Of a stretch of DNA of 64,000 nt, positions 43,221 through 56,200 are shown piece by piece (the first letter of the stretch is position 1; the number at the start of each line of letters is the position of its first letter). A program made the position numbers and the translations under genes. The stretch comes from Cannabis sativa (lineage: Eukaryota; Streptophyta; Magnoliopsida; Rosales; Cannabaceae), in the NCBI RefSeq assembly GCF_029168945.1, contig NC_083610.1, positions 48,935,429 to 48,999,428 on the forward strand. Reading direction: 5' to 3'. Under the pieces are notes generated by a model that had not been told where the DNA came from, searched no databases, and saw nothing but the letters and a program-made list of their open reading frames with translations.

Positions 43221-44164
43221 GTGAAGAGATGTTTTGAAATGGTCTTTCAACACCATATTTATAAGAAAAATTGGGGGATTAAATTAATCAAAATATAATA
43301 AATAAATAGAATAATTTAATTAGTGTTGGGAAGAGAAGGGATAAATAGAGTATGTGTAAGAGTATTGGAAAAAATAAATGTTTGTTTGGATGGAAAAATA
43401 GTGAAAAGATAGGGTAAAAATAAATTAGAAATGTTTATTTAGGTGAAATAAATTAGAAAGAGTAAATAGGTATTTTAGTGTAAGTTGTGGGAGAAAATAT
43501 GGATTTTTGGTTTTTTATGTGTATGAGAAAATAGGAATAAAACAATTAATTTAACTGCCTTTTTTCTTTGTTCTCAGCAGGTACACGTGGCGAGGTTGGA
43601 TTGGAGGAGAAGCTGACACTTCTCGGACGTGGCACTTGCTGGTTCGTTGTGGGGCTAGTGAGCTGGCGACTAGGGGGCCGCGTGGCGGAAGGAGGAGGGG
43701 GAGCTGATGCTGCTGGGGACCACGCCTGCAGGCTTCACTTGCGCTTGTCTGGGGTGTCTTACACGCACGCTTCTGGGCCTTTAGATCTTCAAACGGACAG
43801 CTCGAATTGCGTGATGACTTTGACCGAGAGTGGGATTGTATTGGCTTGATCTGATTTTTATTTTGCAAATTGCATTTTGACTCCAAATTCTTCACATGTT
43901 CTTCAAATTAATCCATACTTTTGTCACCAAATACACCTAAAAATTCATAAAATTAATTAGAAAACTAAAATAAAATTAAAAATAAATACCACATAATATA
44001 TTATAATAAAATAATTATAAAAACACACAAAAACATATAGAATTACAATAAAGCTAATAAATTCAAAAATAATTAAAAACTTAATAAATTAATTAAAAAT
44101 TCAAGAACTAAACCAATTTTAGTTTAAAAAAATGTGAAAATAACTCTAATTCCTAGAGTTATAA

Positions 44165-44640
44165 AGCCCTCAAAGTTTCCATCTCTATGTCCCTCCATTC
44201 TATAAACTGATGTTTTTGCTCGTCGAATGCAAAGTTTATAGCTACACGGAGATCCTCCTGATCAAGGTGCAAAGCGTTATTATGACCTTGCATTAGCTCA
44301 AGGGCTGCTCGAAGGTTTTGGATTTCAGTATCATCTCCAACTGGCCTCTGAACATTAGTGGTAGACGGGACCTCAGTGTTGGGAGTGGATTGATCGGCTG
44401 CTGAACTAGTGTTCCCAATCTCTTGCACGCCTGGTGTGATCCCAGCCAGAGGGGAGGTCACTCCATGGCCCACAGTAGGTGATTATGTATTGACCTGCTC
44501 GGGGTCTATCCCTGGTGGTCCTCTCATGTTTCCAGGGGTCTGCACGTTGGGATCTGTCACCATCGAGTCACCCTGATCATGAAGGCCTCTACGAGTTTGT
44601 ACAACCTCATGTATGCCTGTCAAAACTTAAGACAAAAAAC
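44165..44640 (-). pseudogene. Tat-type gag N-terminus, minus-strand copy, proximal part
   Basis: The minus-strand reading includes GHGVTSPLAGITPGVQEIGNTSS and ALHLDQEDLRVAINFAFDEQKHQF. It parallels the plus-strand copy at 26984-27430 and stays open for 104 codons where that copy has stops. A TAA (complement near 44485) interrupts it close to the N-terminus. The frame is cut at 44165 by the Athila element and continues at 28329. Confidence 0.7.
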
Positions 44641-44672
44641 TTGGGTTTTTGCTCTCAATGAAAGTACCAAAA

Positions 44673-45329
44673 TATTGACCTCGCTTTTAGCCAACGACAG
44701 TGGGTCAATTAATAAGCGATTAATAATATACTTAAAAGAGAACAAAAACAATAAAGTAAAAAGAACACCAGATTTTAAAGAGGTTCGACCCCGTGAGTGT
44801 AGTAATAGCCTACTCCCCTTGTATTGTATTAACTTAAGAGAAAGAACAAAGTGTTTTTCCTCTTTGAAAGCTCTCACAATCAATCTTTCAGTAATTCTCT
44901 TAGATCGTTATTTTCTTTCTAGAATCTCTCTCTGAAGCAATTCTTTCAATCCCCTTCATAGTGAGGCTAGGCCACTATTTATAGGGGCTTAATGCATGAG
45001 GGATGATTTCCTTTTTTCTTACAATGCATAAAATAGGAAATTACAATGATTACATAATTATGATACACGAAATAGGAAACTAGAATAGGTTGCCATATTT
45101 CTCTGATTCAATCACATGATTGTAGGGATTGTCTTCATGTTTGGGCATCACAAGATCATTCTGAAGTAACTAACCCTTGTAAGTAGCTCAGCATAATAAA
45201 CTTCTATCTGGTTGGATGTTCTATCTTCCACCCTGCTCGATGCACATGCTGCTAGGGACGTTTACCTCCGCCCAGGTATTAGAAATGTGAGAAACGTGTC
45301 GCTTGGTCCTCTTGCCACGTTAATGTGCA
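44673..45329 (-). repeat. LTR of the minus-strand Tat-type segment
   Basis: About 657 bp, ending GGTCAATA on the minus strand, with TATAAATAG at 44975-44983 (complement). The primer-site-like TTGGTACTTTCATTGAGAGC follows at 44651-44670. Matches 26235-26918. Confidence 0.72.
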
Positions 45330-45334
45330 AAAAA

Positions 45335-46655
45335 CTAGATAACAATATGTATATTTGTAATTCTATAATTTAATATCCTAAACATGAATTTCCTAAAAGA
45401 ATGAAATAAACACATATGAAGTTGTAGAAAATCTTAAATTGATAGCAGCAAGATATAATGGCTCATTCTGTTCAGATCTCTACCCATTGTTCCTTTCTGT
45501 CGTAGAGTATTAACAAGGTCTGAACCTGAATCTTCTTAGGTGATGGAATTCTTCACAATCTTCCACACTATGATTGAGTATTGACTTGAATTATGTGGGA
45601 AAGTACTCTTCACTTTAGGGTTCAAAAATTTTGAAGAAGAAAGAGAGAGGAATTCAAAATCCAAGAGAGGCTCTTTATTTTTCTCAGTTGTCTGACAAAG
45701 TAGTCTGATGAAGGTTATGTTGTCAGGTTACAAAATTAAGAGCCTATCTTATCTATTTATAGGATTCCTTCTAGGATTAGTATTTAAATTATATGGAATT
45801 AAAAAAATAATAAAAAATGACTTAATAATCCATTTAAGGGGTCGGCCATATAAGTGGGGCCTACAGGTTTCAATTTTGTCATTTATTTAAGAACTTATCT
45901 TTTCTTTCACAAATGCCATATTTTAATTTTAATCCTATAAATGTCAAATCTATTTATTTAATAATTATAATTAATTATCAAACAAAATTGTCATTTAACT
46001 TTTTTATTAATTAAACCTTACAAGGTTTCCTAATAAACAAATAAACTCTAAAACCTTCTTTTTTTCTCAATTAAGCTCTTGCTTAGTGAAAATTCATAAA
46101 TAAGACATAGTCTAATTTAAAATTCTAATTGATTAATTAAAATAAATTAACCGAGTCTACAAGTCAATATTATCTTAACTAGTACGGGGACCATGGACCT
46201 ATATAATCAAGCTTACAATAAGTAGATCTAAAATTTACCAAGTAAATTTCTTAACTTATTAATTCCTCCTAACTCCACTATAGATTCAAAATTATGTTGT
46301 TGATTGCATAGAACGCTCTATATGTTCCAAATATAGATACACTATTAATTATCCAATGTTATAATTCAAATAATCAAAGATCCTCTATAGATGATTTACA
46401 TCGAGTAGGGATAAAGTTATTGTTTTACCCCTCAATGTATTTTATCCTTAAAACTTTTAGCTTCTGATAAATGATATTTTAGTAAACTAATATTATTACT
46501 GAAATTAGAGCTGTACCTTTTATTTTTGTTAAATCAAGCTCAAAGGAAATCATCATGTCACTTCTATGTCATTACAAAAGTTATACATTCCGTATCTATG
46601 ATTAGCATTCCCACTCAATTGTACTATCATGTTCCCAAGATGTAAGTATTGGGTC
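45335..46655 (-). repeat. Partial long Copia LTR (both ends missing)
   Basis: Same order of blocks as the minus-strand LTR at about 21290-23280: TATCCTAAACATGAA, GGCTCATTCTGTTCAGATCTC, GGTCGGCCATATAAG, GGACCATGGACCTATATAA, AACGCTCTATATGTTCCA and ATTCCCACTCAATTGTACTA. It also matches the three plus-strand LTRs in reverse. Neither LTR terminus is present. The left end abuts the Tat-type LTR. Confidence 0.8.
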
Positions 46656-46661
46656 GATCCA

Positions 46662-46832
46662 TGTAATGACCGCTTTAGCAATTTGGATTAGTAAAGGCAA
46701 CTAGCACTAATTTTTGTTATTTTATAATTATTTATGAATTTATTTAATTGTGGACCCTAATATTTAGAAATAAATATTAGAGTTATAATTTCTCAATTCC
46801 GGAGATTTTATCAAACTCTAGGGGTATTATTT
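46662..46832 (+). other. Possible start of a Tekay-like LTR cut by a Copia insertion
   Basis: Begins TGTAATGACCGCTTTAGCAA, similar in style to TGTAATGCCC LTR starts of Tekay elements. It stops where the Copia LTR begins at 46833. The assignment rests on this short terminus only. Confidence 0.3.
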
Positions 46833-48729
46833 TGTTGGGTTTTATGCCCTAAATAAAACTCATTTCAATATAATCAGATTTACTTATTAATATAGATCAA
46901 AAATAACATTTAATGTTGCATGGTTCACATGATTTATTTCATGATTATATGTACATAATGTATGAATTCATCTGAAACCCTTTTCACATACTTGATCATG
47001 TTTATTGTGCCGTCAACACATTGGAAAGTAAACATGACTATGTGAATAAAGTTTCCTAGATTTATCAGACATAGGGTTTTACTGATATGATAATCTACAA
47101 CAGAGTTTACTTGCATTTGGAGAAGTGCTATGTTCTTTCCAGAGCATTGGTTAAAGTAAAGCTCAGGTTGGATGCATGGAGTATGCATCGAAAGGGACCG
47201 ATATTGAACTTTGACTTAGATTTATTAAACTTACCGTAATATCTATTCAAGTCAATATCGCCTAGTTGATCCTAGATCAAATGTTCTTAATCCTGTTATG
47301 ATTAGGCTCAATCTTGAAAGGCTACTCGTGTTCTTTGATTTGTTAGTTAAGCCTACTTTTAGGTCAGGGTGATACGTACATTTTGGGAACACGGTAGTGC
47401 AATTGAGTGGGAGCGCTAGCATAAACATGGAATCTATAGCTTCTATCTGGCGAATAGTAAGAAAAGGATGATCTCCTTCGAGCTTGACCAAACGAACATA
47501 AATGGTGGAGTACTCATTTCACATAAGCTGAAATATCATTTATACGGGGTCAAGTGTTTTAAGGAATAAATACATTGTAGGGTGTAACGGTAATTTAATC
47601 CCTTTTACAGTGTAGATCATTCATATAGAGGATCATTGATCACATTAGGATTATAACAATGGATAACTAATTATGTGTCTATATGGTGGAACATATAGAG
47701 CATTCTATATACTGAGAGTGCAATTCTATGTTCTATGCGTGGATTCAACGAAGAATTAATAAGTCAGTGAATTTTAGTTCTAAATTCTTGATCTACTTAT
47801 TGGAAGCTCGGTTATATAGACCCATGGTCCCCCCACTAGTTAAAATAATATTTCTTGTAAGACTCATGTAATTGGTTTTGATTAATCAATTATAATTCTC
47901 AAATTAGACTATGTCTTTTTGGGAATTTTTCACTAAGTAAGGGCGAAATTGTAAAGAAAGAGTTTATAAGGGCATATTTGTTAATTATGATACTTTGTAT
48001 GGTTCAATTAATAAATATGATAAATGACAATATTATTTAATAATTATTTATAGTTATTAAATAGTTAGAATTGGCATTTAAATGGTTGAATTAGAAAATT
48101 GGCATTTTTGAGAAAATCAGATGCATAAAAGATAAAACTGCAAAATTGTAAAAAGTGAGGCCCAATTCCACCTTGCATGGCCGGCCACTTTTGTAGGGTT
48201 TTCCCTCTGATATTTTCATTATTTTAATGCCAAATAATTCAAACCTAACCCTAGTGGAATGCTATAAATAGATAGTGAAGGCTTCAGGAAAATTACACTT
48301 AAATTTTCTATTTTTCCTTCAGAGAAAAACCTGAGCCTTTCTCTCTCCCTATCTTTAGCTGCCACTTCTTCTTTCTCTTCCCTCTTGAATTTCGAAATCC
48401 TTAGTGTATGAGTAGTGCCCACACACAGCAAGTGATACCTCAATCATAGTGAGGAAGATCGTGAAGAAAGACTTTCAGCAAGAAGGAGGTTTCAGCATCA
48501 AAGATTCAGAGAAAGAGATCCAGGTTCAGATATTGATAATGCTCTGCTACAGAAAGGAATCAAGGGCTAGATATCTGAACGGAAGGAGTCATTATATTCC
48601 GCTGCACCCAATGTAAGGTTTCTTAAACTTTATATGTGTTTATTTCATCGTTTTAGAAAGTTCATATTTAGGGTGTTAATAAACATACTTGTGAGTAGAT
48701 CTAAGATCCTGGTAAAATAATTTCCAACA
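46833..48729 (+). repeat. 5' LTR of the outer Copia element
   Basis: 1897 bp, TGTTGGGTTTTATGCCC ... CCAACA, TATA box TATAAATAG at 48263-48271. Differs from the LTRs at 51337 and 59657 by scattered substitutions and small indels. Confidence 0.92.
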
Positions 48730-48731
48730 AC

Positions 48732-48744
48732 TGGTATCAGAGCC
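48732..48744 (+). promoter_or_regulatory. Primer-binding site of the outer Copia element
   Basis: TGGTATCAGAGCC, a perfect match to the initiator tRNA-Met site of plant Copia elements, two bases after the LTR. Confidence 0.93.
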
Positions 48745-51336
48745 ATGGTAATTGATTTACTTGCAAGAAATTTGGACTTTAAAACGATTGTTTGTTTGTT
48801 TTTGGATGGTATCATGTTGTATTGAGTGTTATTTGATGATTGATTGATGTTTGTGAATTTTCGTGAAAAATAATTGAATATCTGTTTCTTGAATTATTTT
48901 TATTGGACAGTATGGAAAAAAATTAAGCAAGTTACTTTTTTACAGAACTCAATTTCGATTTAATTTTAATTAGTTATGATTTTTTGAAGATTCGAAAAAA
49001 TCGGAGCTGTGCTGAAATTTTCCTGCGATCGCGAAAACTGTCCGTACAGCTCACAATTTTTTTCGTTTTTCGTCGATTTTTCATGCTTTTTCATGGAATT
49101 AACTTCCGATTTTTTGTGTAGTTCTCTATTTATACAATTACTATATCTAATTCAATTCTAATTATCATTTTGAATTAATTTAATATTTTTTAAATTTAAT
49201 TCAAGATATTAGTGTAATTTGAATTTGAATAGAATTAGTATCTATCTTCTTGCTTAAAAACCTATCTTATTTTAAAATTTGATTATATCTTATCTTATTT
49301 TAAATTTAAAATAAGATAATTATAATCATGTAATTTTTAAATGATATAAGATATTTTGCTAATTTTTTAAATTTTGTTATTTTATTTATTTAAATTACAT
49401 TTAAAATTTGAAAAAGATATTCATTTATCTTTTCTAATTTTTTATTTAATTTTTATTTATAAAATAACATTTAAAATTTAAAAGTTGTTAGCAATTTTTT
49501 TTTGAAATGATATTTAGGTTGGTTGAAACCTAATTTTTCAAAATTGTAGGTTTAATTTTAAATTTAAATATTTAATTAAATTTCGAAATTTTTTTTAATT
49601 TTTCAAATTTTTTTTTAAAATTTTCGAAAATTTATTTTTTTTAATTAATTATTTTCGAAATTAATTATTTAATTTAAAATTAAATAAATCCTACATCCAA
49701 CTATCCAACTAACCTTGTTGCAGGAGTATGTGTTTTAGCTTGTGTGTAAGTTTTCAAAACCTATTATTACTTGATTGCAAATAGCCATGGTTACTTTTTG
49801 CCAGATCTAATGATCTGATGGCTCCCTTGGTCAAGATAATAATTTGTAACAGGTATATTTACAATCTTCTTTCATCTGTGTATGACCTAGAAACATGATA
49901 GGACCCATCCAAAGTGTGCCTGTGTGAGCCTATGTGTTTAATTTTATTATAGATGCATATAGGTTGTTGTTGCTAAAATAAATTATCATAGTTTTTGATA
50001 GAATTTATTTAGGCTCATTTAGTTTTTAGGCCTATTCAATTAATAACAGTTGTTCTTATTAAGGTTAAATTCCTCTCTTTTGGGCCTTGTGTGAGAGTTG
50101 GGAGCCATAGTAGTGGGTACGACATACTGAACCCAGCACCCCCTCACATGAACCACCCCAATTGTGAAGGCCCATTTGCCTGATTTGAATAACTGTACTA
50201 GGTTAATTAAACTAGTTTAACCTAATAAAATTGATTAGCAACATAATTAATTTCATTTATTTTGAAATTAATTTAAGAAAATTATAGTTTAAGGAATTTT
50301 TTATTCTAAGCTAAACTATATGTATTTTCTTGTATTTGATTAAATATAGAATTATAACCATCTAGATTCTTTCTGGAGCTTAATTTAAATATTTCATTAA
50401 ATATTCCTATTTAAGTTGATATTTAGTTATCTACAACTAACCAACTTAAATCTGAATATCTTTTGGATTTAAAATTTAAAAATTAAGTTGAGGAATTTTA
50501 GGCATTGGTTATTAAGATTCTTTAGATATTTTTTAAGTTAATATCTTTTCGAATATTAACTTAAAATGGAATATTTTAGATATTTTTTAAGTTAATATCT
50601 TTTCGAATATTAACTTAAAGTGGAATATTTTCAAATTAAGTGGTTATAACTTAATTTTTGATATTTAATTAAATTTAAATTTGAAAATATTTAAGTTCTA
50701 GATTTTTCTCATACAACTTAAATTAGATATTTTTTTTCAAATTTTGTGGAAAAAATACTTAGTCAAATAAGATATTTTCTAGATAGTTATTTCTAGACTA
50801 CTTATTATTTCTAATATTAAATAGGAAAATATTATACATTGTGAAATTAATTATTTAAATAATTAATTTTGGTACAATTTATTTTAAGTATATTTTTTCC
50901 TTGTATTAAACTAGAGATTAATAATTAAGCATTCTCTACACTTAATTATTTATTTCTTTAATTTAATACATTTAATTAATTTGAAAATTAAATATCTAAG
51001 TTGATTTTCATCATGATACTTAAATATTTCTTTTTCATAACACTTAATTAAATAGAAAATTTTTTTTAGTTGAAATTTATTTTTTCAACTAAATTTAAAT
51101 AATTTTCAAAATATATTTTTCCTTTATTTTATTAATCAAATTTCGAAATTGCATTTCTTAAATGCTGGAATTTCGAATTTTATCTTGAAAAATAGATTAA
51201 GTTGTAAATTAATTATTTATTTTAATTAATTTTTGGACAAACTTAAATCAATGATTTTTTCATTTATTGATTAATTTAAAATAAATTGAATTAAAGTATA
51301 TTATTAGAAATTGAATTAATTAGTCAAAGGAAAATC
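48745..51336 (+). other. Leader of the outer Copia element, first part
   Basis: Non-coding, extremely AT-rich, with conserved islands such as GTGTGCCTGTGTGAGCC (49915-49931) and GTGGGTACGACATACTGAAC (50114-50133). Two near-identical ~65-bp units occur in tandem at about 50520-50640. It ends at the insertion site AAATC of the nested element. Confidence 0.75.
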
Positions 51337-53230
51337 TGTTGGGTTTTATGCCCTAAATAAAACTCATTTCAATATAATCAGATTTACTTATTAATATAGA
51401 TCAGAAATAACATTTAATGTTGCATGGTTCACATGATTTATTTCATGATTATATGTACATAATGTATAAATTCATCTGAAACCCTTTTCACATACTTGAT
51501 CCTGTTTATTGTGCCGTCAACACATTGGAAAGTAAACATGGCTATGTGAATAAAGTTTCCTAGATTTATCAGACACAGGGTTTTACTGATATGATAATCT
51601 AAAACAAGAGTTTACTTGTATTTGAGAAATACTATGTTCTTTCCAGAACATTGGTTAAAGTAAAGCTCAGGTTGGATGCATGGAGTATGCATCGGAAGGG
51701 ACCGATATTGTACTTTGACTTAGATTTATTAAACTTACCGTAATATCTATTCAAGTCAATATCGCCTAGTTGATCCTAGATCAAATGTTCTTAATCCTGT
51801 TATGATTAGGCTCAATCTTGAAAGGCTATTCGTGTTCTTTGATTTGTTAGTTAAGCCTACTTTTAGGTCAGGGTGATACGTACATTTTGGGAACACGGTA
51901 GTGCAATTGAGTGGGAGTGCTATCATAAACATGGAATCTATAGCTTCTATCTGGCGAATAGTAAGCAAAGGATGATCTCCTTCGAGCTTGACCAAACGAA
52001 CATAAATGGTGGAGTACTCATTTCACATAAGCTGAAATATCATTTATACGGGGTCAAGTGTTTTAAGGAATAAATACATTGTAGGGTGTAACGGTAATCT
52101 AATCCCTTTACAGTGTAGATCATTCATATAGAGGATCATTGATCACATTAGGATTATAACAATGGATAACTAATGATGTGTCTATATGGTGGAACATATA
52201 GAGCATTCTATATACTGAGAGTGCAATTCTAAGTTCTATGCGTGGATTCAACGAAGAATTAATAAGTTAGTGAATTTTAGTGCTAAATTCTTGATCTACT
52301 TATTGGAAGCTCGGTTATATAGACCCATGGTCCCCCCACTAGTTGAGATAATATTGCTTGTAAGACTCATGTAATTGGTTTTGATTAATCAATTATAATT
52401 CTCAAATCAGACTATGTCTATTTGTGAATTTTTCACTAAGTAAGGGTGAAATTGTAAAGAAAGAGTTTTACAGGGGCATATTTGTTAATTATGATACTTT
52501 GTATGGTTCAATTAATAAATATGATAAATGACAATATTATTTAATAATTATTTATAGTTATTAAATAGTTAGAACTGACATTTAAATGGTTGAATTAAGA
52601 AATTGGCATTTTTGAGAAAATCAGATACAAAAGGTGTTAAAATTGCAAAATTGCAAAGCCCAAGGCCCAATCCATTAAAGCTATGGCCGGCCACCTATTG
52701 TAGGTTTTTAAGTTGATTTTTTCATTATTTTAATGCCATATAATTCAAATCTAACCCTAGTGGAATGCTATAAATAGATAGTGAAGGCTTCAGAAAAAAG
52801 AGACTTTTCTTCTGACACTTTCTGAATCAGAAAACTGAGCCTTCTCTCTCCCTATCTTTAGCTACCACTTCTTCTTTCTTCTTACTTTAAATTTCGAAAT
52901 TACTTTAGTGTATGAGTAGTGCCCACACACATCAAGTGATACCTCAATCATAGTGAGGAAGATCGTGAAGAAAGACATTCAGCAAAGGAGATTCAGCATC
53001 AAGGATTCAGAGAAAGAGATACAGGTTCAGATATTGATAATGCTCTGCTACAGAAAGGAATCAAGGGCTAGATATCTGAACGGAAGGAGTCATTATGTTC
53101 CGCTGCAACCAATGTAAGGTTTCTTAAACTTTATATGTGTTTATTTCATCGTTTTAGAAAGTTCATATTTAGGATGTTAATAAACATACTTGTGAGTAAA
53201 TCTAAGCAACTGGTAAAATAAATTCCAACA
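51337..53230 (+). repeat. 5' LTR of the nested Copia element
   Basis: 1894 bp with TG...CA ends and TATAAATAG at 52769-52777. Nearly identical to 59657-61549. Confidence 0.93.
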
Positions 53231-53232
53231 AC

Positions 53233-53245
53233 TGGCCTCAGAGCC
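53233..53245 (+). promoter_or_regulatory. Variant primer-binding site of the nested Copia element
   Basis: Reads TGGCCTCAGAGCC, with two changes from the TGGTATCAGAGCC of the outer copy at 48732. A site that is copied from the tRNA primer at each round would normally be restored, so the change either arose after insertion or came from an altered primer. Confidence 0.75.
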
Positions 53246-56200
53246 ATGGTAATTGATTTACTTGCAAGAAATTTGGACTTTAAAACGATTGTTTGTATGT
53301 TCTCTGGATGGTATCATGTTGTATTGAGTGTTATTTGATGATTGATTGATGTTTGTGAAATTTTCGTGAAAAATAATTGCGATTTTTATCTCTGGAATTA
53401 TTTTTATTGGATAGTATGGAAAAAATTAAGCAAGTTAGTCTTTTACAGAACTTAATTTGGATTTTATTTGAATTAGTTATGATTTTTTGAAGATTTGAAA
53501 AAATCGGGGTTGTGCTGATATTTTCCTGCGATCGCAAATCTGTTCGTACAGTTTCGAATTTTTTTGTTTTTCTTCAATTTTTCATGCTTTTTCATGGAAT
53601 TAACTTCCAATTTTTTGTATAGTTTTGTATTTATACTATTACTATTCCTAATTCAATTCTAATTATCATTTTGAATTAATTTAATAATTTTTAAATTTAA
53701 TTCAAGATATTAGTGTAATTTGAATCTGAATAGAATTAGTATCTATCTTATTTTTAAATTTGATTATATCTTATTTTTTTTTAAATTTAAGGTCAGATTT
53801 TATAAGATATTTATAAAATCTTTTAAGATATTTTTTAAAATATCTTATCTTTTAAGATATTTTTAATTATATCTTATCTTTTAAGATATTTTTTTTAAAT
53901 TAAATCTTTTTAGATATTTTGACCTTATTTAAATTTAAAATAAGATATTTATAATCATGTAATTTTAAATAGATGTAAGATATTTTGCTAACTTTTAAAT
54001 TTTGTTATTTTATTTATTTAAATTAAATTTAAAATCTGAAAAGATATTTATTTATCTTTTTTAATTTTTTATATATAAAATAACATTTAAAATTTAAAAG
54101 TAGTTAGCAAATTTTTGAAATGATATTTAGGTTGGTTGAAACCTAATTTTTCAAAAATTGTAGGTTTAATTTTAAATTTTTTTTAATTTTCGAATTTTTC
54201 AATTTTTTTTTAAAATTTTTCGAATTTTTTTTTTATTTAACTAATTATTTTCGAAATTAAATATTTAATTTAAAATTAAATAAATCCTACATCCAACTAT
54301 CCAGCTAACCTTGTTGCAGGAGTATGTGTTTTAGCTTGTTTGTAAGTTTTTAAAACCTATTATTACTTGATTGCAAATAGCTATGGTTACCTTTCGCCAG
54401 ATCTAATGATCTGATGGCTCCCTTGGTCAAGATAATAATTTGTAACAGGTATATTTACAATCTTCTTTCATCTGTGTATGACCTAGCAACATGATAGGAC
54501 CCATCCAAAGTGTGCCTGTGTGAGCCTATGTGTTTAATTTTATTATAGATGCATATAGGTTAATGTTGCTAAAATAAATCATCATAGTTTTTGATAGAAT
54601 TTATTTAGGCCCATTTAATTTTTGGGCCTATTCAATTAATAACAGTTGTTCTTATTAAGGTTAAATTCCTCTCTTTTGGGCCTTGTGTGAGAGTTGGGAG
54701 CCATAGAAGTGGGTACGACATACTGAACCCAGCACCCCCTCACACAAACCAACCCAATTGTGAAGGCCCATTTGCCTGATTTGAATAACTGTACTAGGTT
54801 AATTACACTAGTTTAACCTAATAAAAATTGATTAGCAACATAATTAATTTCATTTATTTTGAAATTAATTTAAGAAAATTATAGTTTAAAGAATTCTTTA
54901 TTCTAAGCTAAACTATATGTATTTTCTTGTATTTAATTAAATATAGAATTATAACCATCTAGATTCTTTCTGGAGCTTAATTTAAATATTTCATTAAATA
55001 TTCCTATTTAAGTTGATATTTAGTTATCTACAACTAACCAACGTAAATCTGAATATCTTTTGGATTTAAAATTTCAAAATTAAGTTGAGGAATTTTAGGC
55101 ATTGGTTATTAAGATTCTTTAGATATTTTTTAAGTTAATATCTTTTCGAATATTAACTTAAAATGGAATATTTTATATATTTTTTAGGTTAATATCTTTT
55201 CGAATATTAACTTAAAATGGAATATTTTTGAATTAAGTGGTTACAACTTAATTTTTGATATTTAATTAAATTTAAATTTGAAAAATATTTAAGTTCTAGA
55301 TTTTTTCTAATAACAACTTAAATTAGATATTTTTTTCAAATTTTGTGGAAAAGATACTTAGTCAAATAAGATATTTTCTAGATAGTTATTTCTAGACTAC
55401 TTATTATTTCTAATATTAAATAGGAAATATTATACATTGTGAAATTAATTATTTATTAATTAATTTTGGTACAATTTATTTTAAGTATATTTTTCCTAGT
55501 ATTAAACTAGAGATTAATAATTAAGCCTTCTCTACACTTAATTATTTATTTCTTGAATTTAATACATTTAATTAATTTGAAAATTAAATATCTAAGTTGA
55601 TTTTTATCATCATACTTAAATATTTCTTTTTCATGATATTTAATTAAATAGAAAATTATTTTTAGTTGAAATTTATTTTTTCAACTAAATTTAAATAATT
55701 TTCAAAATATATTTTTTCTTTATTTTATTAATCAAATTTCGAAATTGCATTTTTTTTAATGCTGGAATTTCGAATTTTATTTGAAAAATAGATTGAAGTT
55801 GTAAATTATTTATTTTAATTTTGGACCAACTTAAATCAATGATTTTTTCATTAATTGATTAATTTAAAATAAATTGAATTAAAGTATATTATTAGAAATT
55901 GAATTAATTAGTCAAAGGAAAATCTAGATAGATGATATTTTTGCTTGAAGTATTTTTCTAGTGTATTTAATTAAATAGAAAATTAATATTTAAGTTGATT
56001 TTCATCATCATACTTAAATATTTAAATTTTTCTTATATATTTAATTAAATAGGAAAATTATATTTTTTGTTGTAAATTAATTTTATTAATTAATTTTGGG
56101 CCAACATTAAATTAGAATAATTTTTCCAGGATTTATTTTTTATTTTAAGATGCATTTTTCGAAAATTGTATTCTTAAATACTTTAATTTTTCGAAATGCA

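Larger units (their letters stand above)
28335..44164 (-). mobile_element. Athila-type Ty3 retrotransposon with a nested element
   Basis: Minus-strand element: 5' LTR at the right (36976-44164, split by another element), primer site next to it, gag-pol 36024-30734, 3' LTR at the left (28335-29896). The 5-mer AGCCC flanks it at 28330-28334 and 44165-44169. The primer site TGGCGCCGTTGCCGGGG and the integrase/RT sequences identify Athila. The LTRs differ by large indels and the frames carry several stops, so it is older than the elements with identical LTRs. Confidence 0.92.
36976..44164 (-). repeat. 5' LTR of the Athila element, split by a nested retrotransposon
   Basis: LTR sequence occupies 36976-37511 and 42676-44164; removing the nested element leaves about 2.0 kb. 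It is longer than the 3' LTR because of a 47-bp minisatellite (43072-43220) and about 340 bp (43225-43590) missing from the other LTR. The extreme end reads TTATAA instead of TTATCACA. Confidence 0.85.

Noticed and set aside
26230..45334. Flanking TTTTT/AAAAA as a target duplication of the inverted Tat-type structure
   Set aside because: They are inverted, not direct, and are simple homopolymers adjoining homologous arms.
47252..47491. 79-codon minus-strand frame present in all three plus-strand Copia LTRs (also 51756-51995 and 60076-60315)
   Set aside because: It is kept only because the LTRs are young. The few differences between copies change the amino acid, it has no start context or motif, and it runs antisense within an LTR.
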